Position numbers and translations under genes: made by a program
Notes under the pieces: model-generated
Database searches by the model: none
What the model was told of the DNA's origin: nothing
The model's input: only the letters and a program-made list of their open reading frames with translations
Source: Leptobrachium leishanense
Lineage: Eukaryota > Chordata > Amphibia > Anura > Megophryidae
Assembly (NCBI GenBank): GCA_009667805.1
Contig: CM019064.1
Span: 74,770,400-74,834,399 of the forward strand
DNA length: 64,000 bases
Direction of reading: 5' to 3'
In this document: piece by piece, positions 43,310-53,279 of the stretch
Layout: every line of letters begins with the position of its first letter
Position numbering within the stretch: position 1 is the stretch's first letter

Positions 43310-43739
43310 ATTCCAGGAAAATGAGAGGCAATCCTGGTTTAGTGTACATGGATCCTTATTGGAGTATGAATAAAAGTGACATTTTGGCTATTAAGGCCTT
43401 AATCCTGCCATGCCATACCATACCATACCATATGGTATGGCATGATTTAAGGCCTTAAGGCAACGTTTCCCAAATCTGTCCTCAGGACCCTTTAACAGGC
43501 CAGATTTTACAGATCACCTTGGGGAAATGCAGACTAAATCCTTTAATCACTGAGCAGCAAGTTGTATCTCCTGTGCTGTGCTTCAGATATCTTGCAAAAC
43601 TGGCCTGTCAGTTGGTCCTGAAGACCAGGGTTGGGAAACACTGCCTTAATGGCTGAAATGTCACCTATATCCATACTCCAATAAAGATCCATGTTCATTG
43701 CACCAGGAGTGCCTGTCGTTTTCCTGGAATTGTACTCAT
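43310..43739. mobile_element. Palindromic element with a MITE in its right arm
   Basis: ATTCCAGGAAAATGAGAGGC at the left is mirrored by GTCGTTTTCCTGGAAT at the right. CCTTATTGGAGTATG and CATACTCCAATAAAG, and GCTATTAAGGCCTTAA and its complement, also pair. The centre (43417-43448) is a CCATA/TATGG microsatellite that is itself palindromic. The hAT MITE at 43461-43643 interrupts the right arm. Confidence 0.75.
43461..43643. mobile_element. 183-bp hAT-type MITE (CAGTGTTTCCCAA family)
   Basis: Third copy of the family at 803-984, with ends CAACGTTTCCCAAATCTGTC and GGGTTGGGAAACACTG. The flanks CCTTAAGG and CCTTAATG agree at 7 of 8 bases. Confidence 0.87.
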
Positions 43740-44148
43740 TCTGAAGGATCAGAAACCATCCTTAAGCTCTTCACTATCATGATCATGTGCACTCGATCTT
43801 CAGAAGCATCTGCATGTGCCCTGATATCGAACATATTCGAGTTGCCCTTAATCTGGATCAATGTGAAGGAATTTGTTTAATTGCAAACAAAATTTGTTTA
43901 TAAATGGGCTCCAGAACATGCCCAAAAAAGTTTAGACACATCAAACATGAAAGCCAATGTGTTGCTATCATTTGAAAGCTTTGAGTTGTGTTTATTCCTT
44001 CACGGAAACAAAGAGCCCAAGCTGTAATTTACATGTAGTAGCACTTTTTGGGCAGCAGAGGGAGCCCTGTCAAATTGGGCTAGTCTACAGTGAAAGTATA
44101 CAGTCAAAACGTTTCTGTAGATTTTTACTGTGTAAGTATTAGAAAGTG

Positions 44149-44216
44149 ATTTTCCATAAAACCACTAGGTCCTGCCAGTGTTTTTATGGAAAATCATTAG
44201 GTAGTGAAGGGGTTAA
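44149..44216. mobile_element. Right end of a TTAA-type element
   Basis: The hairpin GATTTTCCATAAAA...TTTTTATGGAAAATC is followed by TAGTGAAGGGGTTAA, a TTAA-family terminus. The left end was not found. Confidence 0.5.
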
Positions 44217-44736
44217 GATTGCTTATAGGCAGAGATCAGTCACGTGCGGTGTACCCCAAGGCTCGATACTTGGCCCCCTGCTATTCACAATATTTATAAA
44301 TTATCTAACGTCTGCAAAGCCTCAACCATACACATGTACGCAGAAGACACCGTAATCTATACCAACAAACCAAATCTCCCACAGCTGGAGGCTGTGCTGC
44401 AAGAATAATTCAGAGGTAGAAAAGTGGATCGCAGATAACAAACGTTTTCAAAACACTGACAAAACTGTCACAATGCTCTTTGGAACAGCACCTACACTAC
44501 ATAAATTACAAACTTCCCACATATGCATCAGGGCAAAATCAAATTGCACACTGACCAGTCAGTTCTCTCAAATACCTAGGTATGTGGTTAGACCCAAATC
44601 TATCCTTTGGCCCCACATCTAAAAACTCTCATCTAAACTTTACCCCAAACTAGATGCCCTGTACAGAAACCAATCCTGCCTGAGCCCCGCGTTAAGAAAG
44701 CAGATTGTACAACAAATATTTATGCCGGCTATTGAA
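44217..44736 (+). pseudogene. RT-domain fragment of the Rex1/L2-like LINE
   Basis: The frame 44146-44355 reads SVTCGVPQGSILGPLLFTIF, the conserved RT block that precedes the YADD motif. The YADD region lies just after a frameshift (ACGCAGAAGACACCGTAATC near 44338), where Ala-Asp-Asp appears changed. TNKPNLPQLEAVLQ and TMLFGTAP are still readable in other frames. The fragment is interrupted at 44736 by the hAT element and continues at 46664 with the C-terminal PQTHLHKLTTLYSSFCRFVL part. Multiple frame breaks make it dead. Confidence 0.75.
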
Positions 44737-45109
44737 TAGGGATGTGCGTTTCGTTTCATTTCGTACCGATTCGTATTTCTCATGAAACGGCCGATTCGGT
44801 GCTTCAGATTCGTCCGATGTTCCGAACCGGACCGGCAACGAAATACACACCATCCAAAATATTTCCCGATACAAAACGAAAACATTTCATTACTTCATAT
44901 GGACATGAAATTTGTAAAATTGCAAGTCATTTTTGTTCTATTCGCAATCTCAGTTCCGTTTCGGTAATTTAGAACAACGTATTTTCGTATAGTTTCGAGT
45001 CTGTTTCGGTTCCGTTGCTGACTCAGATCAGAACCATGGACAGTTGCCAATGGAGAAACACATATTATCGATCTATTTCTTCATATCAGCACCATGGATA
45101 ATGACAGGC

Positions 45110-45768
45110 TTGTTACCACCCATGGTACTGATACTGACAAAATGTATTGTATCAAAATTCATTGCTGAACAGAACACATATGGATGGACTGTGAGAAGAT
45201 AATCCAGCTGTATGTGTTCTGCAAAGAAAAAAACAGACCTCGTTATATATTTAAAATAAATTAGGAAGAACCCTAAATATTAACCCAAAAATTCCCAAAA
45301 AATGCAAAAATAATCCTAACAAATAAATAAATGCAGACACTTCTTGCTGTAAGTGAAAAAAATAAATGCTTTAAGATATATTTAGTAAAAACGGGAAATT
45401 TTTTAACATTGAAAGCTATGATGGAAAAAAGGCTATTTTCTTTAAAATTACCCCAAAATTCCTGAAAAATGCAAAAATAATCCTAAAAAATAAATAAAAG
45501 AAATAGTGAGAGAAAGGGGGTTTGTGAGGGTCCTGAGGATGAGCAACAGCACTAGTGGCCTGCTCTACGGTGGGTGCCCGCTTAGATCTCACAAGGTTTT
45601 GGCTTGCTTGTGCCATTACAGGGATGAATGCTCCATATGCAAATCAGTCTGCTCTCACCCTCTTGTCCTCAGGACTCTCACAAACCCCCCTTTCCCTCAC
45701 TATAAGTTTACAGGGTCATCCAGACGTGGACCCCTTGCTTGATGTGCCTAGAGGGGTGTCAGCTATAC
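45110..45768 (+). other. (see hammerhead-like motif at 45768-45810)
   Basis: This entry only points to the next one; its end coordinate is not a feature boundary. Confidence 0.01.
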
Positions 45769-46027
45769 TCTCCTGACGAGGTCTAACAAGGCCGAAACGA
45801 TCATCGGGGGTTGCTGCACCTCTCGTGCTGGGATGACATCCTTGGCAATCAGTGCTGGCCACCTTTTTGGGTGAAAGCAGGCTGATTTGCATATGGAGCA
45901 TTCATCCCTGTAATGGCACAAGCAAGCTAAAACCATGTGAGACCTGAGCGGGCCCCACCGTAGAGCAGGCCATTAGTGCTGTTGCTCGTCCTCAGGACCC
46001 TCACAAACCCCCCCACTTTCCCTCACT
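45507..46027. repeat. Palindrome inside the hAT-like element
   Basis: The left arm (about 45507-45660) with GAGGGTCCTGAGGATGAGCA and TGTGCCATTACAGGGATGAA is mirrored by the right arm (about 45880-46027) with TTCATCCCTGTAATGGCACA and TGCTCGTCCTCAGGACCCTC. About 220 bp of unpaired centre separates the arms. Confidence 0.85.
45768..45810 (+). ncRNA. Second hammerhead-ribozyme-like motif
   Basis: Core CTGACGA, stem II GGTC/GGCC with loop TAACAA, core GAAA, then ACGATCATC and GGGGG. The 5' strand CTCTC and the 3' strand GGGGG can pair as stem I with G-U pairs. ATC is an allowed NUH cleavage triplet. Stem III is reduced to about one pair; a CGTC ancestor would give two. It lies in the centre of the palindrome at 45507-46027. 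Confidence 0.5.
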
Positions 46028-47315
46028 AAATAAAAGAAATGGGTGTTTGCTGCAATTGAATATAATAAACAGTTTTAGAAATATTTAATAAACACTTAAA
46101 AGTGTGGATTTGTTTTAACATTGAAAGCTATGGTGGAAAAAACAAAACAGCCTAGCATCTGCATTAATTAATAATTATAAAGTGACCCGTAATACACATT
46201 ATATTGGGGCACAGCATCTGCATTAATTAATAATTATAAAGTGACCTGTATTTCCATTCTAGTGCTTTCAGCTCCTTCAATATGATATTATAAATAATTA
46301 GCTTGTCCCTTAATCCCCAGTCTAACAATACAAGATAATATGATTAAATAAAGTTGTGCAATGCATATTCATAAGAAAAAAAGGATCTTTCATAAAAAAC
46401 GATATGTCCGAAGGAACAAATCGGCAGGATTACCGTATCGATCGAAATATCGGAGCATCCGAAATACCATACGTCTAAAGTCAAAACGAAATTCCGAGGA
46501 TGGACCCTTTGAAACGAAGAGAACAGACGATCCGAAAGACGGAAATTCCCCGATTTCACGAAACAAAAATCGATACAAAACACTGAGCCGAAACGAAACT
46601 TTTGAAAAACCGAACTGCCGAAACGAAACAAAAAAAAAACACGTGCACATCCCTACTATTGAATATGGAGATGTAGTGTATGCAGCTGCCCCGCAAACAC
46701 ACCTTCATAAACTTACTACATTGTATAGCTCATTTTGCCGCTTTGTGCTACAATGTAACTACATAACCCACTATTGTGACATGCCTAAAGAGCTAAACTG
46801 GCTATGGCTGGATTCTAGACGCACCCTTCACCTTTCCAACCTAGCGTTTAAGAGGTTTTTATGCTAAGCTGCCACCCTACCTGAATAGGCTGCTTCCCCC
46901 AACAGTTCCCTCATCCTATAACCTCCGATCCAGGACCAGCACCTTACTTACAATGCCACAATACAAAAAGAAAGTGGCTTGATCCTCATTTTCCTACAGA
47001 GCACCGCAAATATGGAAAAACCTCCCAGACACTATCCATTCTCTGCCAGTCCAAAGTCCCTTAAGAGATCCCTATTAACATACCTCAATACAGAATGCAC
47101 CTGTAAACATGTAGCATAGTGAGTATATTTCTTGCATATTTATTTTGTGGTAATCTGTGTATTTGTGTTATTTTTTATTATCTTGCATTTTATTACTTTA
47201 TTTCTGTAACGACTGTAAAAATGTCAATGTTCTTGAACCCAGGACATACTTGAAAATGAGAGAAATCTCAATGTATCCTTCCTGGGGAAATACTTTATAA
47301 ATAAATAAATATTTA

Positions 47316-47961
47316 ACTGGTATGAATGCATGGATTTCACAACAACTTTATAATTCTCTACTCACTCTGAAATCACACCAACCTGTAATGTTACCTAATG
47401 CTGATGATGTCTGATAGTACCTGAAAGACTCCAAGTGGCTCAATGTTCACCTAATGGCTCCTAGATGGCCTCTATAGTAATTCTGATTCTTTTATGAAAT
47501 ACAGTACATCTCTAACGTGTGGCTGCAATTCAACATCCGCCTCAAGCTGATTTGCAGGCTAGCCTATATTTATCCAGACACAACGGCATTAAAATTCTGC
47601 TACAGATCCTTTGTAATATACCATGGCTGCCGTCCACTAAGTGCCGAGTTGCTGCCAACAAGTGCAACTCAGCTCTAATGGCCCAGACGTGCTTGCATTT
47701 ATTTTTTGCCTGACGGTGTCGCAATGAAGCAAAAAGGTTTATTCATCAAATTGAATAAAGTTCCTGAATGTTCCATTCCTCCTTGTGATTGAAGAGCTTA
47801 CTCTACTCAATTTGGCATTAACGGTAACAGTCACCATGGCAACAGGTACCCAAGTAAACAGGAGTACCTGGGTTGAAGTTAATGGCCCTTCTGTTTGACA
47901 CATCTACTTTTATGCAAAGGTTGATTACACCTGTAATTTTAGTGTGTTTTTTTTTTATTTA
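47316..47961. other. Unassigned sequence
   Basis: The minus ORF 47542-47724 has no recognisable motif. No repeats paired. Confidence 0.5.
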
Positions 47962-48141
47962 CAGGGTTATTCAGAGAGCGTAAAAAGCAGGAGAATGACT
48001 GGAGAATGAAAAATTCTAGGTCAAAATAGCCAATTTGGAAAGTGAGATAAAGGGGAGAATTTTTCTGGTTTGGCTATTTTGACCTAGAATTTTTCATTCT
48101 CCAGTCATTCTCCTGCTTTTCACGCTCTCTGAATAACCCTG
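47962..48141. mobile_element. 180-bp mariner-like MITE, intact
   Basis: Ends CAGGGTTATTCAGAGAGCGT and ACGCTCTCTGAATAACCCTG are inverted. The inner mirrored sequence AGCAGGAGAATGACTGGAGA is shared with 18592-18765. TA lies within one base of each edge. Confidence 0.9.
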
Positions 48142-49459
48142 ATAGTTTTGAAAATGGTACAGTGTTCTTTCCATTGGTGGATGTTTTCTTTTGATATGTG
48201 TATTTCCTTATGTGGTGACACACAGACTAAAAATGTAAAGAGAAATTTACGACAGAGACAACTGCTAACAGGCTGTTATTTTTGTAGGACTGAAAAATCA
48301 AAGAGTTGTTTACATAACAAAACAAAAAAAATAGATATTCCAAAATTAAACTTCTAGAGAATATGCAACATACTGATATTGTGCAAGTGTTACTTTTTAG
48401 GTCTGTGTTAGCATCTGCTCCCTTTCTTCTGCACATGTTTGCTGAAAAAAGTGTAAAAAGTATAAAAATACTTCATATCACCCTAGAAGTGTAATAATAA
48501 AACTGAAAAACTGCCCTTTAGAGGATTTATGTGACCTTTTTAGCCACGAGCATACAGGGGTTTGTGGACTAAAATCTCCCTGCTCCACTCCTCCGCTGAT
48601 TGGTCCTTTCACTGCCAAGTTCTTATGCTGGAAAAAAATAGTATCATGGCATTAAATTGAAAAAAATGGATGTGTACTTAACACTTAATGTTTTTTTTAT
48701 ATTACATTTATGTTATAGTTTTGTACTTGAATTCCTCTTTGTCCTGTGGTCGGCCCAGGCGATACCCCGGTCAGCCGTGTTGCCCTGGCAAGGCCCCGGC
48801 GTGAGATTGTGGCCCCCGGCCTCAAGAGCCTGGGTGCAGTAGTGGGTGTGGTAGTTCCGCCCCTGCCAATGAGTTCCTTGATGACATATTGCAGCCTCTA
48901 TGTAACCAATGCAGCATCAGGCACCTCCATCTTCACCCTCAATGGGCAGAACTACGAATTCTGCTTCTCCCAGACTGCAATGGTGTGGACAGAATGAGTT
49001 GAGGACAGTCTTTTTGGATGGCTTTTCCACTCACAGCTGTCACACAGCCTACTCCTGGACGGCTGCATGCAATTATTATGATGAGTAGACTAGCTAGACT
49101 TTGGTGGAGAACTACTCAAAATTCTCAAAGTATAACATGCCAACACATTTGATTCCTCATCAAGCAAGCAAGCCTAACATCTGTTGGGTATGGTGAGAAC
49201 TGGTAAGAACACTTTTTGTTGCCCCTCTTCCCAAAATAAAAGCATGTGTGCTCATTTTATGGTAGTAAATGGATTAAATGCAGAGGTGCAATAGGATGTC
49301 TATACACACAGCACTGCAGGAGAGCGGCTACCATTGGGGTAATTTGCTCATTTATAGGGGAGCTGTAAAGGCTATATTAGCAGCAATTAAATATTCTTAT
49401 TAGATGGTATATCATACCACTCTACTATATTGTATGGTAGTTTAGTTTTGTGTAGCAAA
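48142..49459. other. Unassigned sequence
   Basis: A GC-rich patch at 48745-49000 has an open frame of 83 codons, but it lacks motifs and splice signals. No element boundaries found. Confidence 0.5.
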
Positions 49460-49565
49460 CACAGACCAAACTGCTCCTTACCCTCTGCGCCACAAACTAA
49501 GCATCAAGCATTCACAGACTGAACTGCTCCTTACCCTCTGCACCCCAAACTAAGCATCAAGGTAT
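49460..49565. repeat. Tandem duplication of 53 bp
   Basis: CACAGACCAAACTGCTCCTT...AACTAAGCATCAAG and CACAGACTGAACTGCTCCTT...AACTAAGCATCAAG lie head to tail. A third partial match (CAGACTGAACTGCTCCTTAC) is at about 49771. Confidence 0.85.
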
Positions 49566-50689
49566 CCAGGATCCATCATGCCGTCCAACACTATTTTCCA
49601 GACCGCCATATTTTTGCAATTGTATTTTAAGTCTGCATTTATTAATCTCTGGCTGCTTTAAAATGTCCCTCCATTTCTGTTAGAAAAAAAACCTCTGTTC
49701 CTCCCCCATACGTCACACATGGTAACACGCTGTGCTTTTTCACATAACCTTATTCTCTTTCCACAGCAGACAGACTGAACTGCTCCTTACTCTCGTCTGT
49801 CTCATCCACCCAGAGCAGGTCCCTAATTTCAGGTCTCCTTTCCAGCTGTCTCCACTTCTCTCTATTTACTCTCACTAAGCACAGGTCTGGTCCTTCCCAT
49901 GTAAATCCTGCTAACCATTTTCCCATTCCCTCTGTTCCCATTTGTTTCACCTACCCCAGTCCCTTAGATTGTAAGCTCATGGGATATCTGACTGAGCACT
50001 TGGTTAAAGTGACATTAAACCCTCAGATTTTTTAACATACACCAATACTGTAATATGTGCCTTACTGTAATCCATGGTTGTTTTCCTTCTCTTTGCTGTT
50101 CTTCCTTTTAAATCCGTATCTCTTCTCAAACTAGGGGAGAACTTCCTTTTGCAGCTGGCTGCCACTTCCTGTAACACTGGCTCAGGTTGCAAACCTATAC
50201 ACAGAAACCATGTATCCATTCCAGAGACAACGCAGTCTGCTGAAACAGGAAGTTCTCCCCTAGCATGAGAAGAGATAAGGATTTAAAAGGAAGAGCAGCA
50301 AAGAGAAGGAAAACTACCATGGATTACAGTAAATCACACATTACAGTATTGTTTTATGCAGTGGTGTATTTATGTTTTGTGCTGCCCTGGGCATGACTAA
50401 ACTCGTGCACCCCCTAATTTAAATTTGACGCACCCCTTCCTGTCAAGGGCACACCTCTTCCTGGTTAATCCCCACCCTTCCTCTTTAAGCTCCACCTTTT
50501 CCTCTTAGAGCTCCGCCTTTTCCTCTCTTTATATTAAAAGTGGATACCAAGTGCCTACTTGTATATTTTGTATACCATTTCAAATGTATCTATTGAGATA
50601 AATAAAATTATGAAATGTTTAAATTCAAGCATTTTTACAAAGAACAGCCACACATGTCAAGTAAACGGGATCACAGGCGCTCTAATTGG

Positions 50690-51060
50690 TTGAACAATAA
50701 AATCCACAGAAACGTGCACTGCATATGAGCGTATCACAGAGCTGCACAGCAATAAAACCCACAGAAATGGGCACTGTGTATGAGCATATCACAGAACTGC
50801 ACAGCAATAAAACTCACAGTAATGTGCAGTGTGTATCACAGAATCCACAGCAATAAAACTCCCAGCAATGCAATGTTTGGTGTGTGTCAGCATATCAGAA
50901 TCCACAGCAATAAAACTCCCAGCAATGCAATGTGCGGTGTGTATGAGTGCATCAGAATTCACAGCAATAAAACTCCCAGCAACGCAATGTGCGGTGTGTA
51001 TGAGTGCATCAGAATCCACTGCAGTAAAACTCCCAGCAAACCGAGTGTATATGAGCACAC
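50690..51060. repeat. 57-bp satellite array, about 6 units
   Basis: Units such as CACAGCAATAAAACTCCCAG...CAATGTGCGGTGTGTATGAG recur every 50-57 bp. This is the reverse complement of the shorter array at 3429-3560. Confidence 0.9.
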
Positions 51061-51228
51061 AGCAATTATGCTGTGGAGCCATCTTGTCAGCAGTGGGGTG
51101 CCACTGCCAGAGGGTGCACTGTAGCTTTGATTCCCTTCCCGGTGGGTGTTCAGTCCAGAATAGAGTCTGTTACCGAAAGGGCGGGCAGCTGCGCGCGTGC
51201 GTTTCACATGGTTCAGCCAGTCATGTGG

Positions 51229-51745
51229 TACTGAGACTCAGAGAAATGGCAGTGAAATGCCCTGATGTTCGGTGGTTTCAATCAGCAGGTTTATTCAGGC
51301 GAACCCCATAGGTTTCAATGTTAAAAATATTCCCGTTTTTATGCAATATCTAATAAATCATTTATTATTTTAATCTGCAGTAAAAAGTCTTTACTTATTG
51401 ATTTTTTTTTAGTACCTTTTTAGTCATTTTTCAGATTTTTTTGGGCAAAATCCCCCCCCCCCTTTTTTTAATAGCAGTTTTTCTTTTTTCTGTAACAGAA
51501 CTTTTTATTATCAATCATAGGATCTTAGATGTAAATTCCAGACATTTTCGTTCAGTAGTTCTTTTGAAAACAGCAGGCCACGGGTTTGCGGTGGCAGCAT
51601 TCAGCGGCCGACTCCATGCACTTTGGGGACCCTGCGGTGAATGGTGAATTCACTGCAGGGTGGGGAAATTTTATTCTCCTAAGTGCAGGGAACTACAGAA
51701 CACCAAAAAATTGGCGTCATTTCAGTGCTCTGTGAGTAACCCATT
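51229..51745. mobile_element. Reverse-orientation relative of the MITE at 21640
   Basis: Reads GAAATGCCCTG, TTCGGTGGTTT, TTTATTCAGGCGAA, CCCATAGG, TTCAATGTTAAAAATATTCC and CAGACATTTTCGTTCAGTAG in the same order as the complement of 21900-22290. It ends near GCTCTGTGAGTAACCCA, a decayed terminus. It is nested in the hAT-like element. Confidence 0.65.
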
Positions 51746-52135
51746 TAGTGGTGAGGTTTTTTGCTGCCCCCTGGAAAGTGAAATTGAAAGTGTAAATTAG
51801 TGAAATCTCAATGTATCCTTCCTGGTAAAATACTTTGCAAAAAAAACATTTTTTTTTCTTTTTAGGGGTGGGGCCACCCAGTGCGGGCCGCCGCCCCCTG
51901 GAAAGTGCCGCCCTAGGCCTGGGCCTAGTCGGCCTAGGCCAAAATACACCAGTGGTTTTATGTTAAAAAATCTGAGGGTTTAATGTCACTAAGTGCTGTA
52001 CTACCTGGACAGTTATCCTACGGGTAGGGTCATCTTTTCATCATGTATCATGTACGTCTCCTGTTTGTCCTCCCCTATTGTAAAGCGCTGCGGAATATGC
52101 TTGCGCTGTATAAATGCCTGTAACTGTAACTGTGT

Positions 52136-53279
52136 CAAGTTTGTTTTCACAGCACTATTATTTAAATATTTTATATACTTCCCTCCCCAGCCAAAACATG
52201 TCAGTCATCCCCTGGCCATATTCCAAGCGCACATATTCACTGGCATGATCTTTGCTTCCACAAGAAAGTTAAAATGTAGAGAAAATGCATAATTTACATA
52301 AAATAAAAGCTATTCTTTCTGTTCTCTAATTAATCTCTTGATATCACCCAGAGATATCACGCTGAATGTCACAGACTGTTTTCATGTCAGCATTGCACCA
52401 CAGATATATATTGCTGGGACAGCAGAGACAGCTAATAAAAGGCTGTATGCAGATATACCGATACGCAGATTTGCTAAAAGAAAATAGCATTTTTATTATT
52501 TTCCATCTCAAAATGCCATTTGGTTTTCAAAGCAAATCTGCATGAAGATTTTGAATGGGTTTTTAAAAAATAAAGGATACCATGTAATTGCTGTCTTTTT
52601 ATATCTCACTTGCATAAAATTTGGTTTATATATTTTTATGTAAATGTCTTTATCTGTAAACCACGATGTACATTTTTCCAGGGATGTTCCTGATTTTCTA
52701 ACGGCAAATTCTAACCTCCCCATTGTTTTCAATGACATTGCTGCAGATTTCACATAAATCTCTGATCACTAGGTAGCAGAAAAAAGTATTGACATTGCTG
52801 CCCAACATCATATCGGCATTAGGGATCCAAAGGATAGGGTTGGGGACCCAATCGTGCCAGTTTTCAGTGATTGGATATAGGTTTAAAAAAAAAAAAGCCA
52901 ATATCAATCTGATCCCTGAGTCCATGGTATGCCGAACTGTGTCATTCCCAGTTTCGGCACTCAATGCCTTTCCTGCCCACTTGCATTGAAGACGCTGCAG
53001 GTGAGCACAGAGCTGGAGTTTGTTATTGAAAGCTGTGCGCTGTGAATCTGCACACACAGCCTTAAACAATCTCTGTTATGCTGCCCATCCTCCCTACACA
53101 GGGATTGTACTTCCGCCAAGGCCCCAGAATTATTTAGCGGCTGAGCTGCCGGTCCGTCCGCTGGTCATGCAGTGTCTAATCAGGGCTCGGTATCGGCAAA
53201 TCAAAAACACTGCACGTCTCAGATCGGAACATCTCTAAAACATACCTGTTTTCTGCTTCCCATAACATATTTCATGACA
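52136..53279. other. Unassigned sequence
   Basis: No gene recognised. The end (53190-53279) may belong to the LINE whose tail is at 54451-54620. Confidence 0.45.

Larger units (their letters stand above)
44737..46655. mobile_element. 1.9-kb hAT-like element (TAGGGATGTGC) with 8-bp duplication
   Basis: Ends TAGGGATGTGC and GCACATCCCTA are perfect inverted repeats, flanked by CTATTGAA at 44729-44736 and 46656-46663. The interior is non-coding: CGAAA-rich ends, AT-rich segments related to the shared module near 45360-45420 and 46070-46130, and a large palindrome with a hammerhead-like motif. No transposase seen. Confidence 0.92.
44217..47315 (+). mobile_element. Rex1/L2-like LINE fragment split by a hAT element
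   Basis: The 5'-truncated LINE begins in the RT domain at 44217 and resumes at 46664 after the hAT insertion. The 3' UTR ends AACCCAGGACATACTTGAAA...GAGAAATCTCAATGTATCCT followed by TTTATAAATAAATAAAT at about 47290-47315. Short 3' repeats of this type are usual for L2/Rex1-like LINEs. The tail is shared with the SINE copies. Confidence 0.8.
50359..51954. mobile_element. 1.6-kb hAT-like element with GTTTTATG duplication
   Basis: Ends CAGTGGTGTATTT and AAATACACCAGTG are inverted, with one mismatch. The flanks GTTTTATG at 50351-50358 and 51955-51962 are identical. It carries a satellite array (50690-51060) and, from about 51229 to 51745, a copy of the CAGGGTTATTCAAAGAG MITE family. No transposase seen. 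Confidence 0.92.
50009..51990. mobile_element. TTAA-type palindromic MITE split by a hAT-like element
   Basis: Perfect 30-bp inverted ends start AGTGACATTAAACCCTCAGA. The left flank is TTAA; on the right the flank is AAGT, consistent with loss of TT from a second TTAA. Inside, ATCCATGG...TTTTAAATCC at 50070-50115 pairs with GGATTTAAAAGG...ACCATGGATT at 50278-50325. Without the hAT element it is about 378 bp. Confidence 0.85.
49740..52135 (+). mobile_element. LINE 3' tail (L2/CR1-like) split by a TTAA-type MITE
   Basis: CCCTTAGATTGTAAGCTCAT at 49961 and TATTGTAAAGCGCTGCGGAA...GCGCTGTATAAATG at 52077-52114 are the two halves of a LINE 3' UTR. The intervening 2 kb is the nest at 50009-51990. 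Confidence 0.7.

Noticed and set aside
45110..45768. A feature entry with end before start was written while listing the second hammerhead-like motif
   Set aside because: The coordinates are a slip; the valid entry is 45768-45810 and the other entry should be ignored.
48746..48997. An 83-codon frame in a GC-rich patch as a host exon
   Set aside because: No splice-site signals at sensible positions and no recognised domain; it may be decayed repeat sequence.
50780..51311. Overlapping frames encoding repeated peptide units
   Set aside because: They are translations of the 57-bp satellite; the unit length is a multiple of three, so frames stay open by chance.
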